A stretch of DNA of 64,000 nucleotides. Origin: Bacteroidota bacterium (lineage in GTDB: Bacteria > Bacteroidota > Bacteroidia > Flavobacteriales > Flavobacteriaceae). The position numbers were made by a program, and so were the translations under genes. The stretch covers positions 1 to 64,000 of the forward strand of contig JAEWJM010000022.1 in assembly GCA_023386585.1 (NCBI GenBank). The letters are read 5' to 3'. The notes beneath the pieces are model-generated. The model saw only the letters and a list, made by a program, of their open reading frames with translations. It was not told the origin of the DNA and did no database searches. How positions within the stretch are numbered: the first letter of the stretch is position 1; every line of letters starts with the position of its first letter. This document shows, one piece after another, positions 44,930 through 54,300 of this stretch.

Positions 44930-45023
44930 TCCCGCTTTTCGCTGCAATCTTTTGGTAAACCTCAAAGGTTTTCAAAACCTTTGAGGTTTCTCCCCAAAAG
45001 GATTTACGCTGCAATCGGGGCTA
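44930..45023 (-). repeat. Dispersed intergenic repeat, family A copy 4 with nested palindrome
   Basis: Inverted copy between rplY and pth. Minus strand: TAGCCCCGATTGCAGCGTAA, ATCCTTTTGG, then a perfect palindrome with arms AACCTCAAAGGTTTT/AAAACCTTTGAGGTT, then CCAAAAGATTGCAGCGAAAA and GCGGGA. Outer blocks match copies 1-3; the centre is different and symmetrical. Confidence 0.8.
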
Positions 45024-45061
45024 CTGATCAGCCTGATTACCTCAAATCGGCCTTGCAATTC

Positions 45062-45089
45062 TTTGCTGGGATTTAGTTTATTACTTTTG
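45062..45089 (+). promoter_or_regulatory. Promoter of pth
   Basis: TTTG (45062-45065), 16-nt spacer, TACTTTTG (45082-45089), only 3 nt before the ATG at 45093. Confidence 0.75.
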
Positions 45090-45092
45090 CCT

Positions 45093-45719
45093 ATGCAAAA
45101 TTGGCTTACAAGATTATTTACTTCAAAAAAAGAAACTGAGCAAACTGACCCAATGAATAAATTCTTAATCGTCGGACTCGGGAATATCGGTGCCGAATAT
45201 GCAAACACACGGCACAACATCGGATTTCAGATCCTCGATCACTTTGCGAAAAAGCAATCGATTTCCTTCGAGTCGGTGAAATTTGGCGCAATGGCGACCT
45301 ATAAAACAAAAGGGCGAACAATCCTGCTGCTCAAGCCAAATACGTATATGAACCTTAGTGGCAAAGCGGTCGCCTATTGGCTCGGCAAGGAAAAAATTGC
45401 ACCCGAAAACATGTTGGTAATAACTGACGACCTCAACCTTTCGTTCGGCACGATTCGCATCAAGCCCAAAGGAAGCGACGGCGGTCATAACGGACTCAAA
45501 AGTATCCACCAATTGTTAGGTACGACTGACTATCCGCGATTTCGATTCGGGATCAGCGACCAGTTTAAAAAAGGACTACAGGTCAATTATGTTTTAGGCG
45601 AATGGAATGCCGAAGAAAGCAAGCTTTTGCCTGAACGGCTGGAAATCGCTTCAGAAGTCATCACATCCTTCGGCTTGTCCGGACTAGGAAATACTATGAC
45701 ATCCTTTAACGGTAAATAG
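45093..45719 (+). CDS. pth: Peptidyl-tRNA hydrolase
   Basis: A 208-residue enzyme that releases peptides from stalled peptidyl-tRNA. Signatures are FLIVGLGNIGAEYANTRHNIGF (split around residues 24-45; the His of NTRHN is catalytic), LLKPNTYMNLSGKAV and DDLNLSFGTIRIKPKGSDGGHNG. Start is uncertain: ATG at 45093 adds a 20-residue basic extension seen, as I recall, in flavobacterial homologues, but the -7 box ends at 45089 so this mRNA would be leaderless. The ATG at 45153 (188 residues) would match the classical length. Terminated by a hairpin shared with the convergent protease gene. Confidence 0.93.
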   Translation: MQNWLTRLFTSKKETEQTDPMNKFLIVGLGNIGAEYANTRHNIGFQILDHFAKKQSISFESVKFGAMATYKTKGRTILLLKPNTYMNLSGKAVAYWLGKEKIAPENMLVITDDLNLSFGTIRIKPKGSDGGHNGLKSIHQLLGTTDYPRFRFGISDQFKKGLQVNYVLGEWNAEESKLLPERLEIASEVITSFGLSGLGNTMTSFNGK

Positions 45720-45731
45720 AAAATAATAAAC

Positions 45732-45764
45732 AAAAAAAAGCGGCCCTAAAGCCGCTTTTCTGTT
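45732..45764. terminator. Bidirectional terminator between pth and the metalloprotease gene
   Basis: AAAGCGGC / GCCGCTTT stem with a 6-nt loop, flanked by AAAAAAAA on the left and TTTTCTGTTTT on the right, so it can work for both convergent genes. Confidence 0.8.
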
Positions 45765-45780
45765 TTATAATCAGGATCAA

Positions 45781-48447
45781 TTAGTTGATCACGATCTTTT
45801 TAACTTCTTTACGCTCACCGTCAGTAACAGTCAACAGGTAAACTCCGCTTTGAACATTGTTCAATTGGATATCCTGATTAAATGCCGAAGTGTTCGCATA
45901 GTTGTTTGCATAAACCTGACGTCCGCGCATGTCGTGAACCATCACTTTTACGCCTTGCGTAGAGTTGCTGTTAAAGCTGATGTTGAATGCACCGTTGTTC
46001 GGGTTAGGGTAAACCACGAAGTCGGCCAGACCCATATCAGGTGTGCTCAACTGAACAGATTGTGTACAGATTTCAACAGACCAGGAATTGATCGTGCCAG
46101 TATCTCCAACATAATAGTCCGCTGCAAGAAGTGTCCAGGTTCCGTTCGCAGGCTTACCATTGTAAACTGCAAGGGGCGAATACGGAGCGAAAGTTCCGGT
46201 CATATTTGCTCCGCAGGTAAATGCTGCAGCACCGTCACTAAGTGTCACATTAAAGTTATCATTTCCACCACAGCTACGGTTCCAAAGAAGATCCTGAGTT
46301 CCGTCAGGGTGGTTTAATCCGATAACAAGGTCATTTGGATAAGTGTGCGTTACGTTAAGCATAACATTAACATCGGAAATTGTACCTGTGTTCGGAACTG
46401 ATATCGCGTTTGCCACAACAGCCCCCGGTGTGTTTGCTCCGGTTCCATCAGGAACGGTAAGAGCAGAGGTGCTTGAATAAGTGGTACAAGTTGTAGTAAC
46501 TGTATATCCGATCGCGAACGGAGTTGAGTTAACCGCGTAGTAAATGTTTCCGGTTGGCTCGATCATCAAACGGCAGTATGGAGCCGCAACGTTAGGAACT
46601 GTAATAGTTTCAGATCCGTCGTTAGGAGTATTTGCAACAAGCATTGTCCATGTTGCACCATTGTCGGTTGAAAGCTTAAGGTTTACGTTAGCTGAACCTA
46701 CCAGAGAAGCAGTGTTGGCAACGCTCCATGTAATTGTTTGCGTGGATCCTTGTGTCCATGAAATACCCGAAGTATTTTGTGAAGTAAAGGCAAACGGACC
46801 TGCAAGGTTGCTTACTGTTACGACCATTGCGTCAGTCTGAGTTTGTCCGCCTCCTGCGATGTTATCGCGTCCGGTCAGGGTGAAATTCAATGTACGGGCT
46901 ACAGTTGAAACAGCTTCCCATTGGTTGCTTACGTTTCCGCCAAGAACTGTTGCGTAATTTGGCATGTAACGTACCGGCTCTGTTGTAGGATTAACTGACC
47001 GGAAGTTCGGACCGTTTGTTTTTGTTCCAGAAGGATAAGATGCAGCCTCCGCAGTTGCTGGGTCGCTCGAAACGTTGGCGTCATCATTTTCCTCCCAACA
47101 GAATGTGATTGGAGTTCCGTCAGGATCAGAACCTGTTCCGGTCAGGATAAACGCAGTTCCTTTTGGAATTGTCCAGTCCGCACCGGCATTGACAACCGGT
47201 GTCTGGTTTGTTAATGGAGTTGTCACCGGGCATGTTTTGGTTGCCAGGTTGGTTTGGATCTGAAGGATGCTCCTGTAAGTAAAATAAGGATCAGAGTGTG
47301 CCTGAACGTCTGTAGCACCGGTGATGCCTGCATAAGCCATAATAGTTGATCCACTTCCCGGCTCTACGTTAACGGTATTATTTTCAGTACTAAATGTGAA
47401 AGTGTGGTTTCCACCAAGTTGGTGACCCATTTCGTGAGCCACGTAGTCAATGTCGAAATTGTCTCCCATTGGTACGTTGTCGGCAGGCGAAGTGATTCCA
47501 CTTCCTTTTCCTGCATTACAAACGCAGCCGATACATCCTGCATTTCCTCCACCTCCGGAAGCACCAAAAAGGTGTCCGATATCGTAATTGGCATCGCCAA
47601 CAACCGAAGTAAGGTTATTTTGCAATTGAGTATTCCAGTTAGCCATTCCTGATGCCGGTGAATAAGGATCGGTTGTCGGGTTGGTATAGATAATCGTGGT
47701 ATTGGCGATCATGTTCAGGTGCAATGCCAGGTCTTTTTCGAAAACACCATTACAACGAGTCATCGTAGCGTTCATTGCGGCAAGTGCACCGGCAACAGTT
47801 CCGCCGAAGTATACTCCGTATTCACCTGTACAAGAAAGCGCAAGCCTCATCGTTTTGAAAACGCCGCTATTGGAACGATTCGTTTCAGCTGCCTGGCCAA
47901 GTTCCTGTGACAAAGCCACGTCTGGAGTTGAGCAAACAAACGGAAGGTTTCCGCTGATTCTGGTTTTTGAATCGAACAGAACATACACAGAACGGTCTTT
48001 TGTATAAGCCTCAATAAACTCAGATGACCTGTCTCCTCTAAGAACCATGGTCTGAACGCCAAGCGGCGATACGCTGAAGTTGATGGAAGCTGCCTTATCG
48101 GTCACACCGACACCGGCATACGACCTGATATTTGGGAATTGCGCCTGAAGTTCAGGAACAAAGTTCGAATTTTCCCATACAAGGAATTTTTCAGTAGCCC
48201 CATTGACATTTGGGAATGAAACTTCAACACCCGGAAGGCCTGAAAATTTATCCGCCACATTTGACAGCGACTGCCGTAAAGCGGTTTCGTCAAGTTGTAA
48301 TAGTTGTTGGTTCTGACTGTATTCGGTGGCTTTCACCCTTTCCAGACCGGATGCTTTTTCAGCACTCACCTTGGTCCAGGCGCCCTTTTGGGCTGACAGC
48401 TGTCCAAAAGCAAGCGCGAATGCACAAAAAAGTAACGCTTTTTTCAT
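45781..48447 (-). CDS. Secreted metalloprotease with P-domain and T9SS sorting domain
   Basis: An 888-residue protein with signal peptide (ending near GQLSAQ) and an N-terminal propeptide-like region. The catalytic zinc motif is VAHEMGHQLGGNHTF: His338, Glu339, His342 and His348 fit HExxHxxGxxH of the metzincins (reprolysin-like), with a Met-turn STIMAYAG about 20 residues later. Ig/Fn-type beta modules follow, then a proprotein-convertase-type P-domain (about 690-800, HTYPNDLVIGLNHPDGT ... WNRSCGGND ... NGTWTLLAADY), and a type A T9SS sorting domain (VVYPNPNNGAFNISF). Likely an extracellular zinc protease. Start is ATG at 48447. Confidence 0.92.
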   Translation of the reverse strand: MKKALLFCAFALAFGQLSAQKGAWTKVSAEKASGLERVKATEYSQNQQLLQLDETALRQSLSNVADKFSGLPGVEVSFPNVNGATEKFLVWENSNFVPELQAQFPNIRSYAGVGVTDKAASINFSVSPLGVQTMVLRGDRSSEFIEAYTKDRSVYVLFDSKTRISGNLPFVCSTPDVALSQELGQAAETNRSNSGVFKTMRLALSCTGEYGVYFGGTVAGALAAMNATMTRCNGVFEKDLALHLNMIANTTIIYTNPTTDPYSPASGMANWNTQLQNNLTSVVGDANYDIGHLFGASGGGGNAGCIGCVCNAGKGSGITSPADNVPMGDNFDIDYVAHEMGHQLGGNHTFTFSTENNTVNVEPGSGSTIMAYAGITGATDVQAHSDPYFTYRSILQIQTNLATKTCPVTTPLTNQTPVVNAGADWTIPKGTAFILTGTGSDPDGTPITFCWEENDDANVSSDPATAEAASYPSGTKTNGPNFRSVNPTTEPVRYMPNYATVLGGNVSNQWEAVSTVARTLNFTLTGRDNIAGGGQTQTDAMVVTVSNLAGPFAFTSQNTSGISWTQGSTQTITWSVANTASLVGSANVNLKLSTDNGATWTMLVANTPNDGSETITVPNVAAPYCRLMIEPTGNIYYAVNSTPFAIGYTVTTTCTTYSSTSALTVPDGTGANTPGAVVANAISVPNTGTISDVNVMLNVTHTYPNDLVIGLNHPDGTQDLLWNRSCGGNDNFNVTLSDGAAAFTCGANMTGTFAPYSPLAVYNGKPANGTWTLLAADYYVGDTGTINSWSVEICTQSVQLSTPDMGLADFVVYPNPNNGAFNISFNSNSTQGVKVMVHDMRGRQVYANNYANTSAFNQDIQLNNVQSGVYLLTVTDGERKEVKKIVIN

Positions 48448-48473
48448 TTTTTCGATTGTTAATAATAGAAAAA

Positions 48474-48481
48474 CAAAAATA
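48474..48481 (-). promoter_or_regulatory. -7 promoter element TATTTTTG for the metalloprotease gene
   Basis: Exact TAnnTTTG on the minus strand 26 nt before the ATG, but in a very AT-rich stretch, so a chance match is possible. Confidence 0.45.
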
Positions 48482-48600
48482 AAATAAAATTTTAATTTTC
48501 AGGGTTATGGGCATAACAAAATGAACATTTTACAATTATCACCGTATTTAGCCAATTGGGCTATAATCTTCAAATTCAAATGTTAAAGACCGCGATCGGC

Positions 48601-48634
48601 TTTGCGAATAATTTAACGGATAATCCTAACTTTG
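48601..48634 (+). promoter_or_regulatory. Promoter of ribF
   Basis: TTTG (48601-48604), 22-nt spacer, TAACTTTG (48627-48634), 18 nt before the UUG start at 48653. Confidence 0.75.
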
Positions 48635-48652
48635 CCGGCAAGACCATTTACC

Positions 48653-49582
48653 TTGAAAATCTTCAATTCAATAGCCGATTTCACTCCGAAAAGACAAACG
48701 GTCGTCACGATCGGAACTTTTGACGGAGTCCACATTGGGCACCGCAAAATAGTTGAGCGACTGATTCAAAGCGCACAATCCGAAAACTGCGACAGCCTTC
48801 TACTCACCTTTTCCATTCATCCCAGGATGGTGCTTGAGTCGGCAGCTGCAGTGAGCCTGTTGACCACAACCGATGAAAAGGAAGAGCTGCTTTCGCACAC
48901 TTTTCTGGACTTTCTGGTTGTTCATCCATTCGACGAGAAATTCTCGGACCTCTCGCCGCGGGATTTTGTAAAAAAGATTCTCGTAGATTCTTTCAATGTC
49001 AGAAAGATCATAATAGGCCACGATCATCGCTTCGGAAAAAACAGAATGGCCGGCTACGCTGATCTGGTTGACTATGGTGAGGAATTCGGCTTTTCGGTCG
49101 AACAGATCCCGGCTCAGGAAGTTGCGGATGTTTCCGTCAGTTCGACAAGGATTCGAAAGGCAATCTCTGAAGGCCGGATTGAACTTGCCAATTCTTATCT
49201 CGGCTACAATTACCTGCTTTCCGGCATTGTGGTCGAAGGCCAAAGACTCGGTCGCACAATCGGTTTCCCAACTGCAAATATTGCGGTCACCGACCCGTCA
49301 AAACTCATTCCTGCAAACGGAGTTTATGTTGTCGAATGGCGCTATGGGAACAAAGTTGTCAACGGAATGCTGAATATCGGATTCCGGCCAACCGTAGGCG
49401 GAAAAACACTTTCGGTTGAAGTCCACTTTTTCAATCTCGACAAAGACCTTTACGGCCAAAATATCACGCTTGGCATAATCGCAAGGCTTCGCGATGAGCG
49501 CCGATTTGACGGAATCGACAGCCTGAAACTTCAATTGGAAGCCGACAGAAACACTGCGCTTACATTATTGAACGACTGCTAG
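48653..49582 (+). CDS. ribF: Bifunctional riboflavin kinase/FAD synthetase
   Basis: A 309-residue enzyme converting riboflavin to FMN and FAD. The N-terminal nucleotidyltransferase has TIGTFDGVHIGHRKI (about residues 19-33) and IIGHDHRFGKNR; VSVSSTRIRKAISEG follows. The C-terminal kinase domain has GQRLGRTIGFPTANI and NGVYVVEW. Start: TTG at 48653 is proposed. It gives MKIFNSIADF, the N-terminus I recall for flavobacterial RibF, and the only upstream in-frame start (TTG 48632) lies inside the -7 promoter box; no in-frame ATG occurs before the conserved domain. Confidence 0.94.
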   Translation: MKIFNSIADFTPKRQTVVTIGTFDGVHIGHRKIVERLIQSAQSENCDSLLLTFSIHPRMVLESAAAVSLLTTTDEKEELLSHTFLDFLVVHPFDEKFSDLSPRDFVKKILVDSFNVRKIIIGHDHRFGKNRMAGYADLVDYGEEFGFSVEQIPAQEVADVSVSSTRIRKAISEGRIELANSYLGYNYLLSGIVVEGQRLGRTIGFPTANIAVTDPSKLIPANGVYVVEWRYGNKVVNGMLNIGFRPTVGGKTLSVEVHFFNLDKDLYGQNITLGIIARLRDERRFDGIDSLKLQLEADRNTALTLLNDC

Positions 49583-49646
49583 TAGCTCATAAAATTTTAT
49601 TAACGGATCCGTATTCAAGCCATAAATTTGTTAAATTTATAAAGCT

Positions 49647-49676
49647 TTTGTACAAGATTTAACCAAGTAAAATTTG
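49647..49676 (+). promoter_or_regulatory. Promoter of the 150-residue membrane protein gene
   Basis: TTTG (49647-49650), 17-nt spacer, TAAAATTTG (49668-49676, one extra base relative to TAnnTTTG). It ends 4 nt before the ATG at 49681. Confidence 0.6.
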
Positions 49677-49680
49677 CCAT

Positions 49681-50133
49681 ATGAAGTTCAAAAGAGAAAT
49701 AATTAACGGTTTCCTCATATTCCTCGGAATTGGAATCTACTTCCTGATCCTGGACAAAACCGGGCTTTCCGACGAATTCTACCTCCGGATTTTTAACCTT
49801 TTTATTGTGGCGTTCTTTGTAAACCGCACTATAAAAGGTAACCATGCCGACGGGGTTCGCGGCTATTTTACGAACCTGATTTCTGCAATAATTACGTCTA
49901 TGGTCGGCGCGGTATTAAGCATCGCTGCACTCTTGATGTACATTCAATATAATGGTGGTGAAACATATCTCAAACACCTCGCAGCAAGTTTCATTTTTGG
50001 CGGCGGCGAGCTGACTATCAATCACTATTGCATCGGATTATTGTTTGAATCCACCGCTGCGTCTCTCGCAGTTTCGTTTATCCTCATGCAATATTGGAAA
50101 GATAAGGTAGAAGTGATCAACGAAGTTGACTGA
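49681..50133 (+). CDS. Four-helix membrane protein (DUF4199-like)
   Basis: A 150-residue protein with helices at about 9-27, 36-52 (weaker), 62-88 and 108-137. The loops LDKTGLSDEFYLR and NRTIKGNHADGVRGYF are polar, and the layout resembles the DUF4199 family, though I cannot confirm this without a search. Function unknown. Its promoter lies so close to the ATG that the mRNA may be leaderless; no later in-frame ATG would preserve the first helix. Followed by a strong terminator. Confidence 0.7.
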   Translation: MKFKREIINGFLIFLGIGIYFLILDKTGLSDEFYLRIFNLFIVAFFVNRTIKGNHADGVRGYFTNLISAIITSMVGAVLSIAALLMYIQYNGGETYLKHLAASFIFGGGELTINHYCIGLLFESTAASLAVSFILMQYWKDKVEVINEVD

Positions 50134-50154
50134 AGAAAATAACTGTTTTTATAC

Positions 50155-50182
50155 AACCGGATCTTACGCATCCGGTTTTTTT
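50155..50182 (+). terminator. Terminator between the membrane protein gene and bioB
   Basis: Perfect 8-bp stem AACCGGAT / ATCCGGTT with a 7-nt loop, followed by TTTTT. Confidence 0.9.
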
Positions 50183-50220
50183 ATATCTGCAGCAGCCTTT
50201 TTACTTACTCAGGAAATCGC

Positions 50221-50228
50221 TACTTTTG
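50221..50228 (+). promoter_or_regulatory. -7 promoter element TACTTTTG for bioB
   Basis: Exact TAnnTTTG, 18 nt before the ATG at 50247. The TTG inside this box is the only upstream in-frame start, so it cannot be the real one. Confidence 0.65.
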
Positions 50229-50246
50229 AAGCGTAAATTTAGCAAC

Positions 50247-51329
50247 ATGACCACGAGACACAATTGGACACGCGAAGAAATTATAGAAATTTATAACCGC
50301 CCGATGATGGACTTGCTTTATGAAGCGTCCACTATTCACAGGCAGTTCCACGACCCTAATGTGGTTCAGGTTTCGACGCTCTTATCGATAAAAACCGGCG
50401 GGTGCCCAGAAGACTGCGGATATTGCCCGCAAGCCGCCCGCTACCACACAAATATTGAAGGAAACGACCTGATGAGCGTTGCGCAGGTAAAAGCACAGGC
50501 GCTACGGGCTAAGGCTGGTGGATCGTCCCGCGTATGCATGGGAGCTGCATGGCGAAATGTCAAGGACGGACCAGAATTTGACGAGGTGCTGGAAATGGTC
50601 CGCACGATCAACAAACTCGATATGGAAGTTTGCTGCACTTTGGGCATGCTTACCGAAAATCAGGCGCAACGACTTGCAGAAGCAGGATTGTATGCTTACA
50701 ACCACAATCTTGATACATCGGAGGATTACTATAAGGAAGTTATTTCCACTCGTTCGTTCGAAGACAGGATCGAAACAATCGCCAATGTCCGAAAAACAAA
50801 TGTGACCGTTTGTAGCGGCGGAATAATTGGTATGGGCGAATCAATTTCTGATCGCGCCGGAATGCTTGTGGCTCTTTCCACGCTGGATCCGCAACCGGAG
50901 TCGGTACCGATCAATGCCTTGGTCGCTGTTGAAGGCACTCCGATGGAAGATGAAAAACCGGTCGAAATCTGGGAAATGATCCGCATGGTCGCCACGACGC
51001 GAATTGTAATGCCGGAAACACAGGTCAGGCTTTCCGCCGGACGCATGAATATGTCACGTGAAGGGCAAGCGCTGTGCTTTTTTGCAGGCGCAAATTCAAT
51101 ATTCGCAGGCGATAAATTACTTACGACACCAAACCCGGATGTAAATGAGGATATGAAGATGTTCGAAATGCTCGGCCTGCAACCACAAAAGCCGTTCGTA
51201 AAAATGGCTCAGCCCGAAACGGTCGAAGCTGATGAATCGCAATTTACGGGCTTGGGAGAAAAACCAAGATGGTCGCGTCCAGGTCATGCGATTGAACGAA
51301 ACATAGAGGCTTCTATAAAAGGAAAATAA
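50247..51329 (+). CDS. bioB: Biotin synthase
   Basis: A 360-residue radical SAM enzyme inserting sulfur into dethiobiotin. The SAM 4Fe-4S motif is CPEDCGYCPQAARY (CxxxCxxC, about residues 61-68). The further conserved segments VCMGAAWRN, YNHNLDTS, CSGGIIGMGE and VRLSAGRMNMS supply the 2Fe-2S ligands, including the Arg of the RLSAGR region. Start is ATG at 50247. No other biotin gene lies nearby. Confidence 0.96.
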   Translation: MTTRHNWTREEIIEIYNRPMMDLLYEASTIHRQFHDPNVVQVSTLLSIKTGGCPEDCGYCPQAARYHTNIEGNDLMSVAQVKAQALRAKAGGSSRVCMGAAWRNVKDGPEFDEVLEMVRTINKLDMEVCCTLGMLTENQAQRLAEAGLYAYNHNLDTSEDYYKEVISTRSFEDRIETIANVRKTNVTVCSGGIIGMGESISDRAGMLVALSTLDPQPESVPINALVAVEGTPMEDEKPVEIWEMIRMVATTRIVMPETQVRLSAGRMNMSREGQALCFFAGANSIFAGDKLLTTPNPDVNEDMKMFEMLGLQPQKPFVKMAQPETVEADESQFTGLGEKPRWSRPGHAIERNIEASIKGK

Positions 51330-51358
51330 AAAATCCCGCTTTAAAGGCGGGATTTTTA
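51330..51358. terminator. Bidirectional terminator between bioB and the giant secreted protein gene
   Basis: AAATCCCGC / GCGGGATTT stem, with T-runs on both strands; immediately follows the bioB stop and precedes the convergent stop. Confidence 0.8.
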
Positions 51359-54300
51359 TTAGAAGATAATCTTACGGTTGACTATTTTGCCACTTACAAG
51401 CTTGACTTTCACAATAAGCGTTTGCTGATTGCCGGTCACCTGATCGATTGTAAATTGTTCCGATTGAATATTTTTGCTGGTGTACATCTGTCGTCCTACC
51501 AAGTCGTAGAGGTTGATTTCGCTGATATTCTCCTGAATTGATTGTACAGTAATTCTTTTATCCTTCACACTAATCATAACCTCACCGTTGCCAATCGAAT
51601 AATCCACAGTTCCCAACAATTCAGTAGTATAACGAAGAACAAATCTGTTATCGAAAGTTCCGGCCGAACTGGAGAAAACATACGGCTGCGCCTTCAGATC
51701 ATGGATTATGTTCAGCTGCTTGTCCTCCAGATAGATGTCCTGATCAACCATCAGCCCGTCGACTTTTTCGATACTTATTGTATAATTTCCATCGGCACCC
51801 GCCCTATAACCCAAATTAACGGTGTCGCTAACCTGGAATGGCAGTGCACGGCCTTGAATTGTCATCGGTTCGACATCGATGAAAGAGTATATCGAGAGTG
51901 GATTTCCTCCTTCGAGGACAGGGCCATCAAAATTGCGGTCCAGTTCATTGCTTGCGCCCTCGATATAACCAACAAGTGTTTGCTTAAATCCGCCTTGTTC
52001 ATTGGTTAAATCCAGCCATATCCTGTGTTTTGCAATTCCCGTCGGACTTGCAACTGAAGAATTTGCAGGCCTGAAAAATTCATTATTAAAACCCGTCAGA
52101 CGCATGCTGTTGTTAAACGTTGCCTGTCCGTTTGAAAGACCCGCTACAAAAAATCCTTGTCCCGAGGCGATATTTCCTGTCGGAATAGTAGGATTGATTC
52201 CTGCAGTGGCGGCGGCCGTTCCAACTCCGCCCGTTAAATTATACGAAGCATAATCGGTTGAAGAATACTGATTGTTGGTGATTGGCGTATTGTGCGTCCA
52301 CAAATAAATGGTTCCTCCGACAACACCTGTATTAGCCGGTAATCCTAAAAACAAATCGGCATCGATCGCCGACGGATATGGATTACCCAATAGGTTCCAG
52401 GTTCCCGCACCAATGGCAACGGGTATTTGCACAAAACCATTATTGGTCAACCCGGCAAATTGACCTGCTGTATATGCGACTGGAACTGTCACTGAAAAAT
52501 TCTGTGGAGCGCGTACGATATAACCTTTTCCGGGTGTCATCAGAGTAGATGAAGGAACGTTCTGCCAATTGTTGATCACCGGATCAAAAGCAAAGAATTT
52601 ATCGGATAAGGTAAGGGGACTCAAATTAAACAAGGTTTGACCGGACACTGGAGATGACCAATAAGTATAGTCGTATCGCGTCATCGGTGTTGTGTATCTC
52701 TTCACGATAATATTTCCGGCATTTACTGCTAAATCGTTGCGTTGCACAAGGCTTCCGCCATTTTCGATTGTTATTGTTCCCGAGTTGTCAAGGTCACTCT
52801 GGACATTGAAGAATTGATTGTTTTGAATGGTAACGATCTTGCCTGCATTAATCTGGCATTTGCACGCCTGCAGATTGCCATTCACGGCCGTATCGTAATT
52901 TCCATCGATGATCGCTTTGACCGTAGCAGTAGGAACGCCATTGCTCCACGTTAAGCCGTTCCATACTGAAACGATTTCTTTCCTACCAAATAGGGAAACA
53001 TTATCCACGGCCCAAATTTCGCTTGCGTTGTTGTTGATCGTAACCCGAACCATCAGCGCGGCGACTTTTGGCAGGCCGGTAATTGATAGCGTACTGTAGC
53101 CATCAGACGTTGCGAATCCGGTAACCGCAGGCGCAAAGACCGTTGCCACATTATTCGCATCATAAACTGTTGTTGCTATTCCGGCACCCGAGGAGAAGCT
53201 CCATTTTGAATTGCTGTTGCCTCTTACTTCAAGTTCGCTTGACCACGTTGTGCCTCCATTTGCACTCACAGATACCGACACCTTATCTGTAGCGTCATTT
53301 CCTTCTGCAAGGACAAGCCCTAACGACGACAATCGCAGATTCAACTCTATGTTGCTGTATTGTAAGGTATTTACAGCATTCATCGTGACTGTCGCAGTAC
53401 TGTTTGCGACTTGCAGGCTACGTGCGCCCAAAAATCTGTCCGATAGGCCGCCATCTCCCGAAAGCGCAAAACCTACGCCGTTGCTAACGGTCGAAGTGCC
53501 GGTCGTTGAGTAAGTCCAGGTTGGTGTTGCCGGCGCAGTTTCAAAATCCTGTACAGCAATGGTTTCGATTATTCCATAAGAGCATGGTGTATAATCGAGT
53601 CCAAAACCGCTTATCGAAAAATCGTACGGATTTTCATTCGCGTCATTATTTACTAAATTGACCGTGGCGGTTTTTAAACCTGAAGAAGTTGGGCTGAACC
53701 GAATCGTGAAAGTTGTGGTGCCACCAATCGGAACCGAGGCAGCCGGCGGCGTAATTATACTGAAATCAGACGAGCCACTCAACGTTAATGCGCCCACAGT
53801 CAACGCCATCGAACCGGTATTGGTGATCTTATATACCCGATCTAATGTTCCACCGATGTTCAGGTAGTCAAAAAATGTATGATTTGCGAAAGCAGGTGTT
53901 GTGCTGCCATCAACAACGGGCTGCGAATTTCCGGTTATATCGATCTCAGGTGCTATTCCTGTTCCCTGTATCAAAAATGTATATGGATTTTCAGAATTTC
54001 CGAAAACATCAGGGAGTACATCATTGTTTGCAATCGAAACAATAGCGGTTCTTATTCCTGCTGCAGTTGGGGAAAAAGTTATGGAAAAAAACTTAGTAAA
54101 ACCATTGCCCATTGTAGCTCCTGTTGGAAAACTGGTAAGTGTGAAGTCCGACGGATTGGCTCCTGATATTGTAATATACGGACTCGGATCGGTCAATATT
54201 AAAATCGCCGCCGTACCTGTATTTTTAATTTTATAGTTTAACGTCTGCCCAGGTCCGCCAACAATTTGAGGTGCAAACAAAGTACAGTTGGTTGTAACCG

